NCBI GenBank assembly: GCA_937625935.1
Contig: OW569345.1
Location: forward strand, 310,001-374,000
Reading direction: 5' to 3'
DNA length: 64,000 nucleotides
From: Tetramitus jugosus
Lineage: Eukaryota; Heterolobosea; Eutetramitea; Acrasida; Vahlkampfiidae
The translations under genes and the position numbers were made by a program. The notes under the pieces were generated by a model, which was not told where the DNA came from, searched no databases, and saw only the letters and a list, made by a program, of their open reading frames with translations. This document shows positions 42,137 to 51,057 of this stretch, in pieces (position 1 is the stretch's first letter; every line of letters begins with the position of its first letter).

Positions 42137-43429
42137 TTACAATTGGTATTGCTCCGATTCTCTTTGTTCAATGAAGGCAAATGCTTCGGCGATGCTGTCA
42201 CAAACAAATTTTGCAGGATGCTCCTCACTGTTCTCACCCTTGAATATACCTGACCGCACCAATATCGAAAAGAATTCCTCACCAGATGCATTCGCACCAC
42301 AAATATCAGAATGAGGATTGTCACCAATGGCATAAATCGTTTTGCAATGCAGTTGTTTAACAATTGTCTCACTTCCATCCGATGTGGTAGTCGTAGTAGC
42401 AGTGGTGTTGGTGTGACATCTCTCGTGATAGGTGCTCAAATAGTGTCTCGCATAATCATAGGTTGACTTGAATGGCTTTCCATATTCTGTCAATTGCAAT
42501 TGCCGTCCACCATTCATCTTTGAATACAGTAGATTCAAGCAATCCCGGAATGCACCTTGCGTAAACCTTGGTAACTTATAATTGCCAGCATAGACAAAAT
42601 CCGGATTCGCAAAATAGAGTTGTACCACTTGTGTGTCAACAGGGCACGGATGACCCACTCTTCCATCACTCAACAACAAGTCAACCAAGACTTGCAATGC
42701 ATCGTCCCAACACTTTGGATAATCAAGCACAAAAATAGCATGGATCGGTTCTTCGTCCTCCGTGTTTTGACTCGCCAAAAAATTTTCATGCTTTGCGTGA
42801 GTGTACGGCAGCAAATAGGCATGATCGGCAGCAAAGCGAGAGAATGGAACTACATTACGAAATCCGTACTCGTGTGTTAACAAGTACTCCATCGCATCTT
42901 CATCTCTCGCCACAAACAACACTCTTTTCTCTCGTAGTGAAATCTCCGACGATTCCTCCGCCAACGACCGCATCGGAGTTTGAGCCACAATCATTTGATG
43001 GGAACGAATCTCATAGCCACAATCGAGTTCCAGTCCCAATTGTTGGTTTGTCTTGATTGCCTTGTCATGTTCTCTGATTCCACTCGCATTGGTCACAAAA
43101 AGCAAACGAGCTCTCTCTTGTTTTTGCCATGATTCAATGGCTTGTCGGGCAAATGGAATGGGTTGACCATCTTTGATGAGAACACCGTCAATATCGCACA
43201 ATATGCCGTATGGGTGCTGTTGCTTCTGTTGTTGTTGTTGTTGATTGTCATGTGTCATTTTCTGAGCTCTCTTTTTTGTGTGATTTATCTCAATTATTTT
43301 CCGGAGCGTAGAATTTTTCATTTTCCCCGAGGAAAGGTTGCCCGCAGTTGGTGTTCGGAAACGAGACCATATCGGGGGGAAAAGTATTTTTTGGAGGAGA
43401 TTTAACCGGGTGATACGTTTGGCAGGCAT
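42137..43429 (-). CDS. HAD-superfamily hydrolase, HDHD5/CECR5 type, mitochondrial
   Basis: HAD fold with class II cap, as in human HDHD5 (CECR5) and yeast YKR070W. Motif I is YGILCDIDGVLIKDG (nucleophile Asp and +2 Asp present), motif II is LLFVTNASG, and the C-terminal motif is YAIGDNPHSDICGANASG followed by FFSILVRSGIF. The family block FANPDFVYAGNYKLPRFTQG and PFKSTYDYA also fit. The start at 43429 gives MPAKRITRLNLLQKILFPPI, a typical amphipathic mitochondrial presequence, then a Gln run. The product is 430 residues without introns. The natural substrate of this subfamily is not known. Confidence 0.9.
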   Translation of the reverse strand: MPAKRITRLNLLQKILFPPIWSRFRTPTAGNLSSGKMKNSTLRKIIEINHTKKRAQKMTHDNQQQQQQKQQHPYGILCDIDGVLIKDGQPIPFARQAIESWQKQERARLLFVTNASGIREHDKAIKTNQQLGLELDCGYEIRSHQMIVAQTPMRSLAEESSEISLREKRVLFVARDEDAMEYLLTHEYGFRNVVPFSRFAADHAYLLPYTHAKHENFLASQNTEDEEPIHAIFVLDYPKCWDDALQVLVDLLLSDGRVGHPCPVDTQVVQLYFANPDFVYAGNYKLPRFTQGAFRDCLNLLYSKMNGGRQLQLTEYGKPFKSTYDYARHYLSTYHERCHTNTTATTTTTSDGSETIVKQLHCKTIYAIGDNPHSDICGANASGEEFFSILVRSGIFKGENSEEHPAKFVCDSIAEAFAFIEQRESEQYQL

Positions 43430-43882
43430 TGTTTTGAGCAACTGTCAAAGTTGGTCGTAGGATATCACGAGGATTACTCCAGGGAGAGACTTGTCAGAAA
43501 TAACATTTTAACTTGTATGAAGAAAAGAAACATTTATACCGTCCGATACGCGATATCTGATGTCAGAGGAGATAACCCTTGCCCCGTTTGAAAATGATTC
43601 GAAAGCGTCAGGGCGTTTTAGTACAAAATTGATAAAGTCTTCTGAACCAACCTTGGTCTTTCACAAAAACACTGACAGCAGGGACACTTCGCCATATGCG
43701 GGCCCAGACGCAGTTTTTGCCCAGGAATGAGCATGTGGATGTCAGGGTGGTATTAAAATGCAAGCTGTCCCAAACGATAAATACTGAGATCTGTTACTTC
43801 TCTATCACCTCATCCACAACAACAACAATAACAACTAACTTGATCCACAACAGGACCACTTTTATCGATAATACCTTCAAGG
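43430..43882. other. Divergent intergenic region
   Basis: This 453 bp spacer lies between the HAD gene start (minus) and the basic protein start (plus). It contains CAA/ACA-rich leader sequence just before 43883. No gene, RNA or repeat is clear. Confidence 0.5.
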
Positions 43883-44683
43883 ATGACCATTGAGAACACT
43901 ACCACTGCCCCCAAAATGAGCAACTCTGAGAAGATTAAGAGAAAGAGAAATGTTCTATTGGACAAGGAGTCTGAAAACTTACTAGTGCAACAAGAGAGGG
44001 AAGAATTTGGCAAGGTACTCACTGAACAATTCTCTCAAGTCGATATGACTCAATTAAGTACTCTACCTGAGTGCCAAAATGATCCAGGCCTCCACCTGGA
44101 CAATGACAATTCATGGCAATATTGGATGTCACTCATGCTCCAATACCAAATGTGTAGATCATACACACACTATTCTCAAGAAGAAGAGAAGCAACAGAAA
44201 CAATTGGAATGGCAAAAGGAGATGCGATTCCAATTGATGCAAAAGAAGAGAGCTATCAAGAGAGAGAAGCGAAAGAACTTGAAACAACAACTCAAGAAGG
44301 AAGGCAAGATTGTCACTGGAAAGAGAAGAAGAGCTGCAGACAAGAGAAACTTAGGCAATGAAGAAGAATCAAACTCAACTAAGATTAGGAAATTAGAAGA
44401 CACTGAATTCACTTCTTCATCTTCTCTGCAATCTGACTCTCAAGAAGCAGAATATCTGAGATCTGATAGTGAATCAGATGATGAAAGTGATGGAGAAGAT
44501 TCCCTGGATAGGTACAGTGAAATGATAGATTCTGTCATGACTCCAACTTTTACATCTGCTCTCGCTTCTTTGCGAACCCCAGGTACTGCCAATCTCAACT
44601 TTGATTCATTCCCCATGGATTTTGGCAACATAATGCTTCCTTCTCCATTCCCTCTTGCAGGTCCTTCCATCTTTGCCATATAG
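43883..44683 (+). CDS. Unknown basic nuclear-type protein
   Basis: A single open frame of 266 residues from ATG. The N-terminal half has a conserved-looking core SWQYWMSLMLQYQMCRSYTH. A long, very basic helix follows with likely nuclear localisation signals (MQKKRAIKREKRKNLKQQLK; GKRRRAADKR). Then come a Ser/Glu/Asp-rich region with possible CK2 sites (SDSESDDESDGEDSL) and a hydrophobic, Pro/Phe-rich tail. I do not recognise the family. The charge layout suggests RNA or chromatin association, but this is inference. The stop is 62 bp from the convergent KBL gene. Confidence 0.6.
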   Translation: MTIENTTTAPKMSNSEKIKRKRNVLLDKESENLLVQQEREEFGKVLTEQFSQVDMTQLSTLPECQNDPGLHLDNDNSWQYWMSLMLQYQMCRSYTHYSQEEEKQQKQLEWQKEMRFQLMQKKRAIKREKRKNLKQQLKKEGKIVTGKRRRAADKRNLGNEEESNSTKIRKLEDTEFTSSSSLQSDSQEAEYLRSDSESDDESDGEDSLDRYSEMIDSVMTPTFTSALASLRTPGTANLNFDSFPMDFGNIMLPSPFPLAGPSIFAI

Positions 44684-44745
44684 ACTGTATTTGTTATAAA
44701 AATTTTGATATCCGAAAACTTGAACCACTACGATCCATTTCATAT

Positions 44746-46020
44746 TTATTGAATGACCTTGAATTGCTTACCAACTTCAGCAAAGGCAGAGATGACTCTT
44801 TCCATTTGTTCATCAGTGTGATCAGCACTGATCTGTACTCTAATTCTAGCTTGTCCCTTTGGAACAACTGGATAACTGAAAGCAATGACATAGATACCCT
44901 TCTTTAGCATTTCGTCAGCGAATTGAGCAGCCATCTTTGCATCAAACAGCATCACTGGCACAATTGGACAATCCTTGTGACCAGCAACAGTGAATCCATA
45001 CTTGCTCAATGAGCTTCTAAACTTTTGAGTGTTAGACATGAGGCGATCACGCAACTCTGTGCTCTCAATCAACATATCAATCGTCTTGATGGCAGCACCG
45101 ACAATAGGAGGGGCAATTGAGTTACTGAACAAGTAAGGTCTCGATCTCTGTCTCAAAATATCAACAATTTCTCTTCTGCCAGTTGTGTAACCACCGGATG
45201 CACCACCCAGTGCCTTACCCAGAGTCGAATTAATAATATCAATCTCGCTCTCCACTCCAAAGTACTCTGGTGTGCCTCTACCGTGCTTACCAAAGAATCC
45301 AGTAGCATGACACTCGTCCACAAAAATAATGGCATTGTACTTTTCAGCCAATTGAACAATCTTGTCCAATGGTGCAATATCACCGTCCATTGAAAAGACA
45401 CCATCTGTGGCAATCAACTTGACACGTGCGCCCTTCTCCTCTGCCAACTGCAAATTCTTCTCCAAATCGTTCATGTCCAAATGATTGTAACGATATCTCT
45501 GAGCCTTGCACAATCGAATTCCATCAATGATACTTGCATGATTCAACGCATCACTAATCACAGCATCCTCACTGGACAAGATGCCTTCAAAGAGACCACC
45601 ATTGGCATCAAAACACGAAGGATAGAGAATCGTTTCTTCTGTGCCATGGAACTGTGTCAACTTTTCTTCCAATTGCTTGTGAATATCCTGAGTTCCACAA
45701 ATAAATCGAACACTGCTCATGCCCAATCCATGATCATCCAGTGTTTGTTTGGCAGCCTTGATGAGAGAAGGGTGGTTGCTCAATCCGAGATAATTGTTGG
45801 CACAAAAGTTGAGAACCTTGTCCTTGGATGTGGTGACACCAATGGATGCTTCTTGAGGGGATGTGATGACACGTTCTTGCTTGAATGTGCCAGCCTCTTT
45901 CATGTCATTCAATTGTTGACTCAATAGAGGTTGGAGGGATTTGGTGTAGCGTTGTTTGCCTGCTGAAGCTAATGAAGCAACAGTCGTGCTGTAGCTTCTT
46001 CTCATTATTTGGTGCATCAT
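44746..46020 (-). CDS. GCAT: Glycine C-acetyltransferase (2-amino-3-ketobutyrate CoA ligase)
   Basis: PLP-dependent alpha-oxoamine synthase that converts 2-amino-3-ketobutyrate and CoA to glycine and acetyl-CoA, the second step of threonine breakdown in mitochondria. Family blocks: [85 protein letters not shown] and the PLP lysine in [17 protein letters not shown]. The product is 424 residues, of which about 25 at the N-terminus form a presequence ([20 protein letters not shown]). It lacks introns. Together with the CoA-transferase 4 kb away it fits mitochondrial acetyl-CoA metabolism, though co-location need not mean co-regulation. Confidence 0.95.
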   Translation of the reverse strand: MMHQIMRRSYSTTVASLASAGKQRYTKSLQPLLSQQLNDMKEAGTFKQERVITSPQEASIGVTTSKDKVLNFCANNYLGLSNHPSLIKAAKQTLDDHGLGMSSVRFICGTQDIHKQLEEKLTQFHGTEETILYPSCFDANGGLFEGILSSEDAVISDALNHASIIDGIRLCKAQRYRYNHLDMNDLEKNLQLAEEKGARVKLIATDGVFSMDGDIAPLDKIVQLAEKYNAIIFVDECHATGFFGKHGRGTPEYFGVESEIDIINSTLGKALGGASGGYTTGRREIVDILRQRSRPYLFSNSIAPPIVGAAIKTIDMLIESTELRDRLMSNTQKFRSSLSKYGFTVAGHKDCPIVPVMLFDAKMAAQFADEMLKKGIYVIAFSYPVVPKGQARIRVQISADHTDEQMERVISAFAEVGKQFKVIQ

Positions 46021-46429
46021 GGTTGATAAGTTTGTTGGTGTGAAAAAGCTTTTTTCTGATTTCTCACACGATGGCGCAGTAATTCAGGAGGCGGGCGCGA
46101 TATCCTCGGGTTCAGGTTATTTGGGCGGGAAAACGAGAGAGGAGAATCCGGTGTGGCGAAGCTGATGGGCTTGTTCGTCCTCGTTGGTTGACAAAGATAA
46201 CATCAATCCCAATGACCCAAATTATCTAGCTGAATGAGCACCTCTTCGGATCACATCAAATGGTAGTTTCTGTCTATCATCGGGCATGTTTTTTAGCTTG
46301 GTAAGCCATCGTCGACCGAACTTTAAGCAATAGACTTGTTTCCACAGTGTTCCATCTATCTCCCAAAAACAAAAGCCAAACAAACATCAACCATTATCTC
46401 AATCCTCAATCTAAGTTTGAAAACATCAG
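46021..46429. other. Divergent intergenic region
   Basis: This 409 bp spacer separates the GCAT start (minus) and a surface protein start (plus). The last 60 bp before 46430 are CAA/AAC-rich leader. No gene or repeat stands out. Confidence 0.5.
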
Positions 46430-47638
46430 ATGAAGAGTAGTGCTTTAATATTCGTGGTGGCTCTATTGTCCTTTAGTTGGATTATAGGGTACGTTCTCGC
46501 AATTGAACAGCTGGACACATCGATTCCTGTGCCAGGTGGAGATGGTGTCAACCAATTCTTATTCGATCTAGGAAACAGTCAGATGGTTGAGCTCGATGTC
46601 ATTAATCCAGCAATCGATTTCTCTTTCCGTTTGATTTTTAATGGTGTATCTGGAAACCATTCTGAGGCCGAAGCGCTCAAGGACACTCCCATTGCCCTCT
46701 TTACGTTCATCGTAGAGAACGAAGCTACTGTACCCGGAATTGATTTCGGAGCTGCCATTAGACTCATCTACAATGACGCTCTATTCAGTGTAGATCCAAG
46801 TACCTTGTCATGGTACGAGTTTAGAAGCGATCGATGGAGAGAATTCCCTGATCCATCCACTTTGAGTGCTTTGACCAAGACTGTCACCCAAGGATTCCAA
46901 AGAGATGCTCTGAGACCAGGAGAAACCTACCTTGGAGTCTATGGAGGAAACAGTGTTAAGTTCCCAGATGATGATTATGACTTTGATCTCTATGATAGAT
47001 ATGATGTAGTCCATCCTATTTCAAAGACTGTTTCCAACAAGTTCTCTTTTGCTCTACCAGGCAAGAACGAGGCTTTCGAGCTGGAGGTTCTAGGAGCTGA
47101 TAGAGATTATTCTATCATCTTGTCAAGACCAACTGAGAACCCATTCCCAAGTGCTAGTCTCCCATCCGGAACTGACACACCAGTGTACTTCTTCACACTT
47201 GCCATTCAGAACAACGCCAGACCAACGTACAATATTGTGTTTAGATACAAGTATAAGACTTTGCCAGTCTCGGTTGATCCAACAACTCTCCAATTTGCTT
47301 ACTACAAGGGATCTTCGTTTTCCAAATTTGCATTGGAAGGGTCAAAGAATGAACTATCTGGAATTGTGACACAGGGTGCTAGCTCTATTGACGATAGCAT
47401 GCCAGTGACCACAAACTTGGTAATCGTGGGTCAAAAGTCCTCAGCTGTGCCATCTCCATCACCATCGACAACTTCCCCAACTCCATCCTCTAAGCCACCA
47501 ACAGCTGGCTCTAGTCCAAAACAGTCAACCGATCCAAGAGAGTCGTCCAAGAAGAATCACAGTGACAACATACACTTCAATTTGGTATTGATGGTCTTGG
47601 CTATGTCGTTGTTTGCATTGGCGCACCACATCTTCTAA
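46430..47638 (+). CDS. Secreted or GPI-type surface protein, unknown function
   Basis: 402 residues with a signal peptide (SSALIFVVALLSFSWIIGYV). Two similar beta-rich units follow, around residues 30-170 and 195-335: FLFDLGNSQMVELDV...FSFRLIFNG, then FSFALPGKNEAFELEVLGAD, each with an IALFTFIVENE / VYFFTLAIQNN strand and a SVDPSTLSWYEF / SVDPTTLQFAYY strand. This points to an internal duplication. The tail is Ser/Pro/Thr-rich (SPSPSTTSPTPSSKPP), then ends in a hydrophobic segment NLVLMVLAMSLFALAHHIF, which fits a GPI-anchor signal or a single membrane span. AATAAATAAA follows the stop. I do not recognise the family. Confidence 0.72.
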   Translation: MKSSALIFVVALLSFSWIIGYVLAIEQLDTSIPVPGGDGVNQFLFDLGNSQMVELDVINPAIDFSFRLIFNGVSGNHSEAEALKDTPIALFTFIVENEATVPGIDFGAAIRLIYNDALFSVDPSTLSWYEFRSDRWREFPDPSTLSALTKTVTQGFQRDALRPGETYLGVYGGNSVKFPDDDYDFDLYDRYDVVHPISKTVSNKFSFALPGKNEAFELEVLGADRDYSIILSRPTENPFPSASLPSGTDTPVYFFTLAIQNNARPTYNIVFRYKYKTLPVSVDPTTLQFAYYKGSSFSKFALEGSKNELSGIVTQGASSIDDSMPVTTNLVIVGQKSSAVPSPSPSTTSPTPSSKPPTAGSSPKQSTDPRESSKKNHSDNIHFNLVLMVLAMSLFALAHHIF

Positions 47639-47727
47639 ACTGCATGTATATAAAAGTAATAAATAAATAGTTTATCGATAATCGGTGGGTGATTTTTGTG
47701 CCCTTACATCGTGATCGAACTGGCTTT

Positions 47728-48669
47728 TCAGAGAGTGACAACAAAGACACCATCATTGCCCCTGACATACTTTAGCTTCTTGGAATCCAAAAGCTTTCCA
47801 ATCTCAGGCTTAATCTTAGCAGATACTTCGCTGTGATTTCCTGCTCCAGTGATGATGTGGAAAGTCTTAAACTTCTTGGATTGCATGAGCTTTGCGAGTC
47901 TCTCATTGACAAAGTCAATGGCCTCTTGAACCAGCAAGCCATGGAGATCAATCTCATCTTCGCTCTTTCCTTTGTTCATCTCATCAAAGATTTGTTTTGC
48001 TGCCTCCTTTTGATACTTGTCTCTGTTCTCTTGATGCTTCTTTCCTCGTTCACTGAGCTTTTTGGCTTCATCCTTTCTGTTGTCCTTGAATGCCTTTTGA
48101 GCATCTTCATAACACTTTGACATGAGATCGTGCTCCTGAACCACCTTTTTTCTATACTTTTCAAACAAGATATCAGTCATGTTCTTCTCCACAAACGATT
48201 TGCTAGACTCTTCAAAGTGCCATCCAAAGTTCTTGAGTGCATTGAGCATGAGCTGATGAGCCTTTTGAGCATTTGCCTTGGAAGATGCTTGAATATTGGC
48301 CGTGTTCTTTGGAGAATCAAATGCAATTTGTGTCATTGTGCTTGCTTGAATGTTCTTAATGGTGGCACCTGCATCTCCAATGACATACTTTTGCAAATTG
48401 GCAGGCAAAGGCACCGTAAGCTTCTCCGTCAGTGAGTTCGTATCAATCTTGGACTTGTGCTGATCATGGATCTGCTCCACTTGCTTTCTTGCGCTGGCAA
48501 GAGCTGTGGCCACCGTGCTCTCAATCGTGACGGTATTGTCCGGTGTAGAGCAGGTGATTCGGAGTTTTGAGTCTCCGCTTTGGGCAACGATTTGGGAGAT
48601 GGTGGAGCCCTTGGTGCCGATAATGTACTTGTGCAAGTGGGATGGAATGGAAAGCTTTACAGTGTTCAT
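47728..48669 (-). CDS. KH-KH-DUF1771-Smr domain protein
   Basis: 313 residues with four recognisable parts. KH1 (about 4-66) has the GxxG loop in KYIIGTKGSTISQI. KH2 (about 83-146) has KYVIGDAGATIKNI. A helical DUF1771-like region (about 165-235; SKCYEDAQKAFKDNRKDEAK, then KLSERGKKHQ) precedes a Smr domain (about 238-313) with the EIDLHGLLVQEAIDFV and HIITGAGNHS motifs. Smr domains cut or bind RNA (Cue2/N4BP2 in no-go decay), and DUF1771-Smr is the usual pair. KH domains bind single-stranded RNA. The combination suggests a small RNA-surveillance nuclease or adaptor in the cytosol, an inference. No introns. Confidence 0.88.
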   Translation of the reverse strand: MNTVKLSIPSHLHKYIIGTKGSTISQIVAQSGDSKLRITCSTPDNTVTIESTVATALASARKQVEQIHDQHKSKIDTNSLTEKLTVPLPANLQKYVIGDAGATIKNIQASTMTQIAFDSPKNTANIQASSKANAQKAHQLMLNALKNFGWHFEESSKSFVEKNMTDILFEKYRKKVVQEHDLMSKCYEDAQKAFKDNRKDEAKKLSERGKKHQENRDKYQKEAAKQIFDEMNKGKSEDEIDLHGLLVQEAIDFVNERLAKLMQSKKFKTFHIITGAGNHSEVSAKIKPEIGKLLDSKKLKYVRGNDGVFVVTL

Positions 48670-49050
48670 TTTTCAATGGATATATGGATTGGGTTTGGTT
48701 GGCTTGTTTGTTTTTTGTTTGTGATCTTTGGATTCAGGGTTGATTGGTTTCTCGTGCGTTTTCCCCAGCTAGCAGCAGAATTTTCTTTCTCACATGTCAC
48801 ATGTCCTACTGTGCGAACTTGGGTACAATGGACTTGTTCGGATAGTTGTCGAATCTGCGGACTCTTTCAGTGGTTCATACTCGCCTCAGGTTTCCATAAC
48901 TGGGGGTATAACATACAAGCGTGCTACCTTTGGTCATGTGAATGAAATGTGCGTGTTCGATGAGAACTTTACCTAGTCGTGCCCTGTCTCATGTTTATTG
49001 AATGGCGTTATCTATTTACATTGTTGAAGCAGCTCGCTTCGTTTGATGAT
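48670..49050. other. Intergenic region upstream of the KH-Smr gene
   Basis: This 381 bp spacer between two minus-strand genes is T/G-rich near 48670-48780 (the leader of the KH-Smr gene). It otherwise shows nothing I can name. Confidence 0.45.
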
Positions 49051-49713
49051 TCATTGTGGTGATTCGCATGAAGAGTAGCAGGGCCGGCATGATGAACTCC
49101 TTTCAGCTGCTGACCGTGATGGTGAAGAACTAGAGAGAACCACTCGTCTCTCACTTTGAGAAGGGTCAATAACGGAGACGATGTATTCGTCGTACAGGCT
49201 CTCAGCATCACTGTCTTGCACTGTTTCCTTCAACACTGTCGATGTCTCTGTTATTGTTTTATCTTCAATATCAGCCGACAATTTCCTATCCCACGACTCT
49301 TCAACGATTCGTCCCTTGGAACAGAGTGTCTTCACTAGATTTTCCTCACTTCCAGCGAGTCCTGCGGCTGCTGAGTCTTCTTCAGACGTAGGTGATTGTA
49401 TATAGTAGCATGTTGTGTCATCAAACTGGGAGACTTTGGTGACTTTGGTTGTGGTAATCACCGTAACAATCTTTTGCACGGTTGTAGTCACAAGAGTCAC
49501 TGTTTTCATGTTGCTCATCTTGCGTTTCTTGAGTTTTCTTGAACCCTCTTCATTGTCCATCACTTTTTTCAGTGCGGACTCATCCTTGTACATATCTACA
49601 ATCATGTGGCCACTGCTCTTGTTGTGACCCTTCTTGTCATGTGACTCGTGGTGGCGATTGTCTCGGTCAATCGTCTTATCTGTGAATTCTGTTCGAGATC
49701 TCTTTATGCCCAT
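49051..49713 (-). CDS. Unknown low-complexity protein
   Basis: A single open frame of 220 residues starting at ATG 49713. It opens with a basic cluster (MGIKRSRTEF), is His/Asp/Lys-rich, then has a second basic cluster RKLKKRKMSN. A striking Thr/Val-rich stretch follows (MKTVTLVTTTVQKIVTVITT), which looks like beta strands, and then Ser/Glu-rich acidic sequence and a Ser-rich tail. No domain is recognised. The two basic clusters suggest nuclear location. The codon choice resembles neighbouring genes, but support beyond the open frame is thin. Confidence 0.5.
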   Translation of the reverse strand: MGIKRSRTEFTDKTIDRDNRHHESHDKKGHNKSSGHMIVDMYKDESALKKVMDNEEGSRKLKKRKMSNMKTVTLVTTTVQKIVTVITTTKVTKVSQFDDTTCYYIQSPTSEEDSAAAGLAGSEENLVKTLCSKGRIVEESWDRKLSADIEDKTITETSTVLKETVQDSDAESLYDEYIVSVIDPSQSERRVVLSSSSPSRSAAERSSSCRPCYSSCESPQ

Positions 49714-50444
49714 GATGATAATGAAGAGAGTGTGATCTTTGGTGTGTATGTATATTGTTGTGTGTTCTTCAAAGGATTCAATCTCGTGCCACAGGTTTCA
49801 GCTGGAACGAGAATTACTATTAAGTATTGTTGTTGTTGGTGTTGTTGCTTTTGAGTTTGTTTTCAAGGTCTCAGATTTGGTTTTTGGCTCAAACACAACA
49901 AAACTGCTTCCCTTTATACTGCACAGAAGGGATGTGACCCTTGTGAAGACAAAGTTTCCATTTCTTCCCGAAAAGCAACGTTTCGTTTTTTCCCTCGCTT
50001 TTGGAAAATTGGGGAAATTGAATGCACTTACCCGAATCAGACAACTCGCGTTTCGTGTTCCACGACTTCCATCAGTCGCTGTGCTTTGATCTGCGCATTC
50101 CTTCCGGACTTTTTTCTTCGGGGTTATACCCAATTGATGCGAAAAGTTTAACGTTGGCGTTTCACAGAGTATTTATGAAGCATTTTAACCGGACCATCAA
50201 AGGACCAATAAACATTGATTGGTATTAGCCCACGAGCTAGCACTTTGCGTAATTCCCAATTAACCGAGATTCAATTGTGATACGATGGGTTGAGACTCTC
50301 CAAAACAGTAAACCTAAACTACAGGTTTCCCTTTCTCATGTTCGAGGAGAGTCTTTTCCCTTTTTGAATCGATTTGGAGCTCCCACCATCACAAGTGGAG
50401 AACAGTGGGTCAAAACAAACATCACCACAGGTATTATCATCTTC
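49714..50444. other. Intergenic region
   Basis: This 731 bp spacer upstream of the unknown protein on minus has two moderately long open frames (49798-50133 minus; 50022-50228 plus). They have no domain features and look like leader or chance frames. No RNA gene is recognised. Confidence 0.45.
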
Positions 50445-50902
50445 TTAAAGATATCGACTCATGATATCTTCAAGTTCCCTTTCCTGAACAAACAGATGTT
50501 CATGTGTTTGATACACCAAAACATTCAGTATTGTTCGATGGACATGATACAAAGAAGTCACTGGCAATAGCTAGTACTTCAATAGAGTTCAAGAGAGTAT
50601 CGAATGCGTCTAGGAATGGATAGCAATCAGAGTCTACATTACTCAATTCATGAACTCGAATCTCAATTAAGAATTCAAAGTCAGTGGCATTGAATGAATC
50701 AGTGATAACAGCAGAACTCGTTGAACCTCCATCTCTATAGAATGCATACTCTAAATGTTCCAAAGTTGAGGCATAGTTCGAAATAAGTAAGTCTTGTTTC
50801 ACTGCCCTGGTGAGGCTTGGGGGACAAGTGATGTTGTGTGCAAATACTAGAGAATAAGCAGAGAGATAGCGTAATTAATACGATTAGGAGTATTGACTTC
50901 AT
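50445..50902 (-). CDS. Possible small secreted protein, tentative three-exon model
   Basis: An ATG at 50902 begins a strong hydrophobic signal sequence (KSILLIVLITLSLCLFS). The downstream coding-looking frame (LISNYASTLEHLEYAFYRDG, SFNATDFEFLIEIRVHELSN, YPFLDAFDTLLNSIEVLAI) is in another register. A 46 bp GT..AG intron (50802-50847) links the two in phase. A further 67 bp intron (50484-50550) would give the ending ERELEDIMSRYL; reading through instead ends at 50500 with CPSNNTECFGVSNT. Either way the product is about 115 residues. No family is recognised. The 46 bp intron is short even for this window and is the weak point. Confidence 0.4.
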
Positions 50903-51057
50903 TGTTGTTTGAGTTGTTACTAGGTGAGCTATGACGAAAAGGAATTATTCTTGTAAACCTCTAGTTGATTGATCTAAGGCATTTTGGTCCACGGGAAATA
51001 GATGTCGCGAAAAAAGGAAACGACCACCAACTGGTATAAGATCACTCTATTGTATTA

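Noticed and set aside
49798..50133. Minus-strand frame upstream of the unknown 220-residue protein
   Set aside because: Starts without a domain or signal; composition looks like 5' leader, and a clear ATG lies downstream at 49713.
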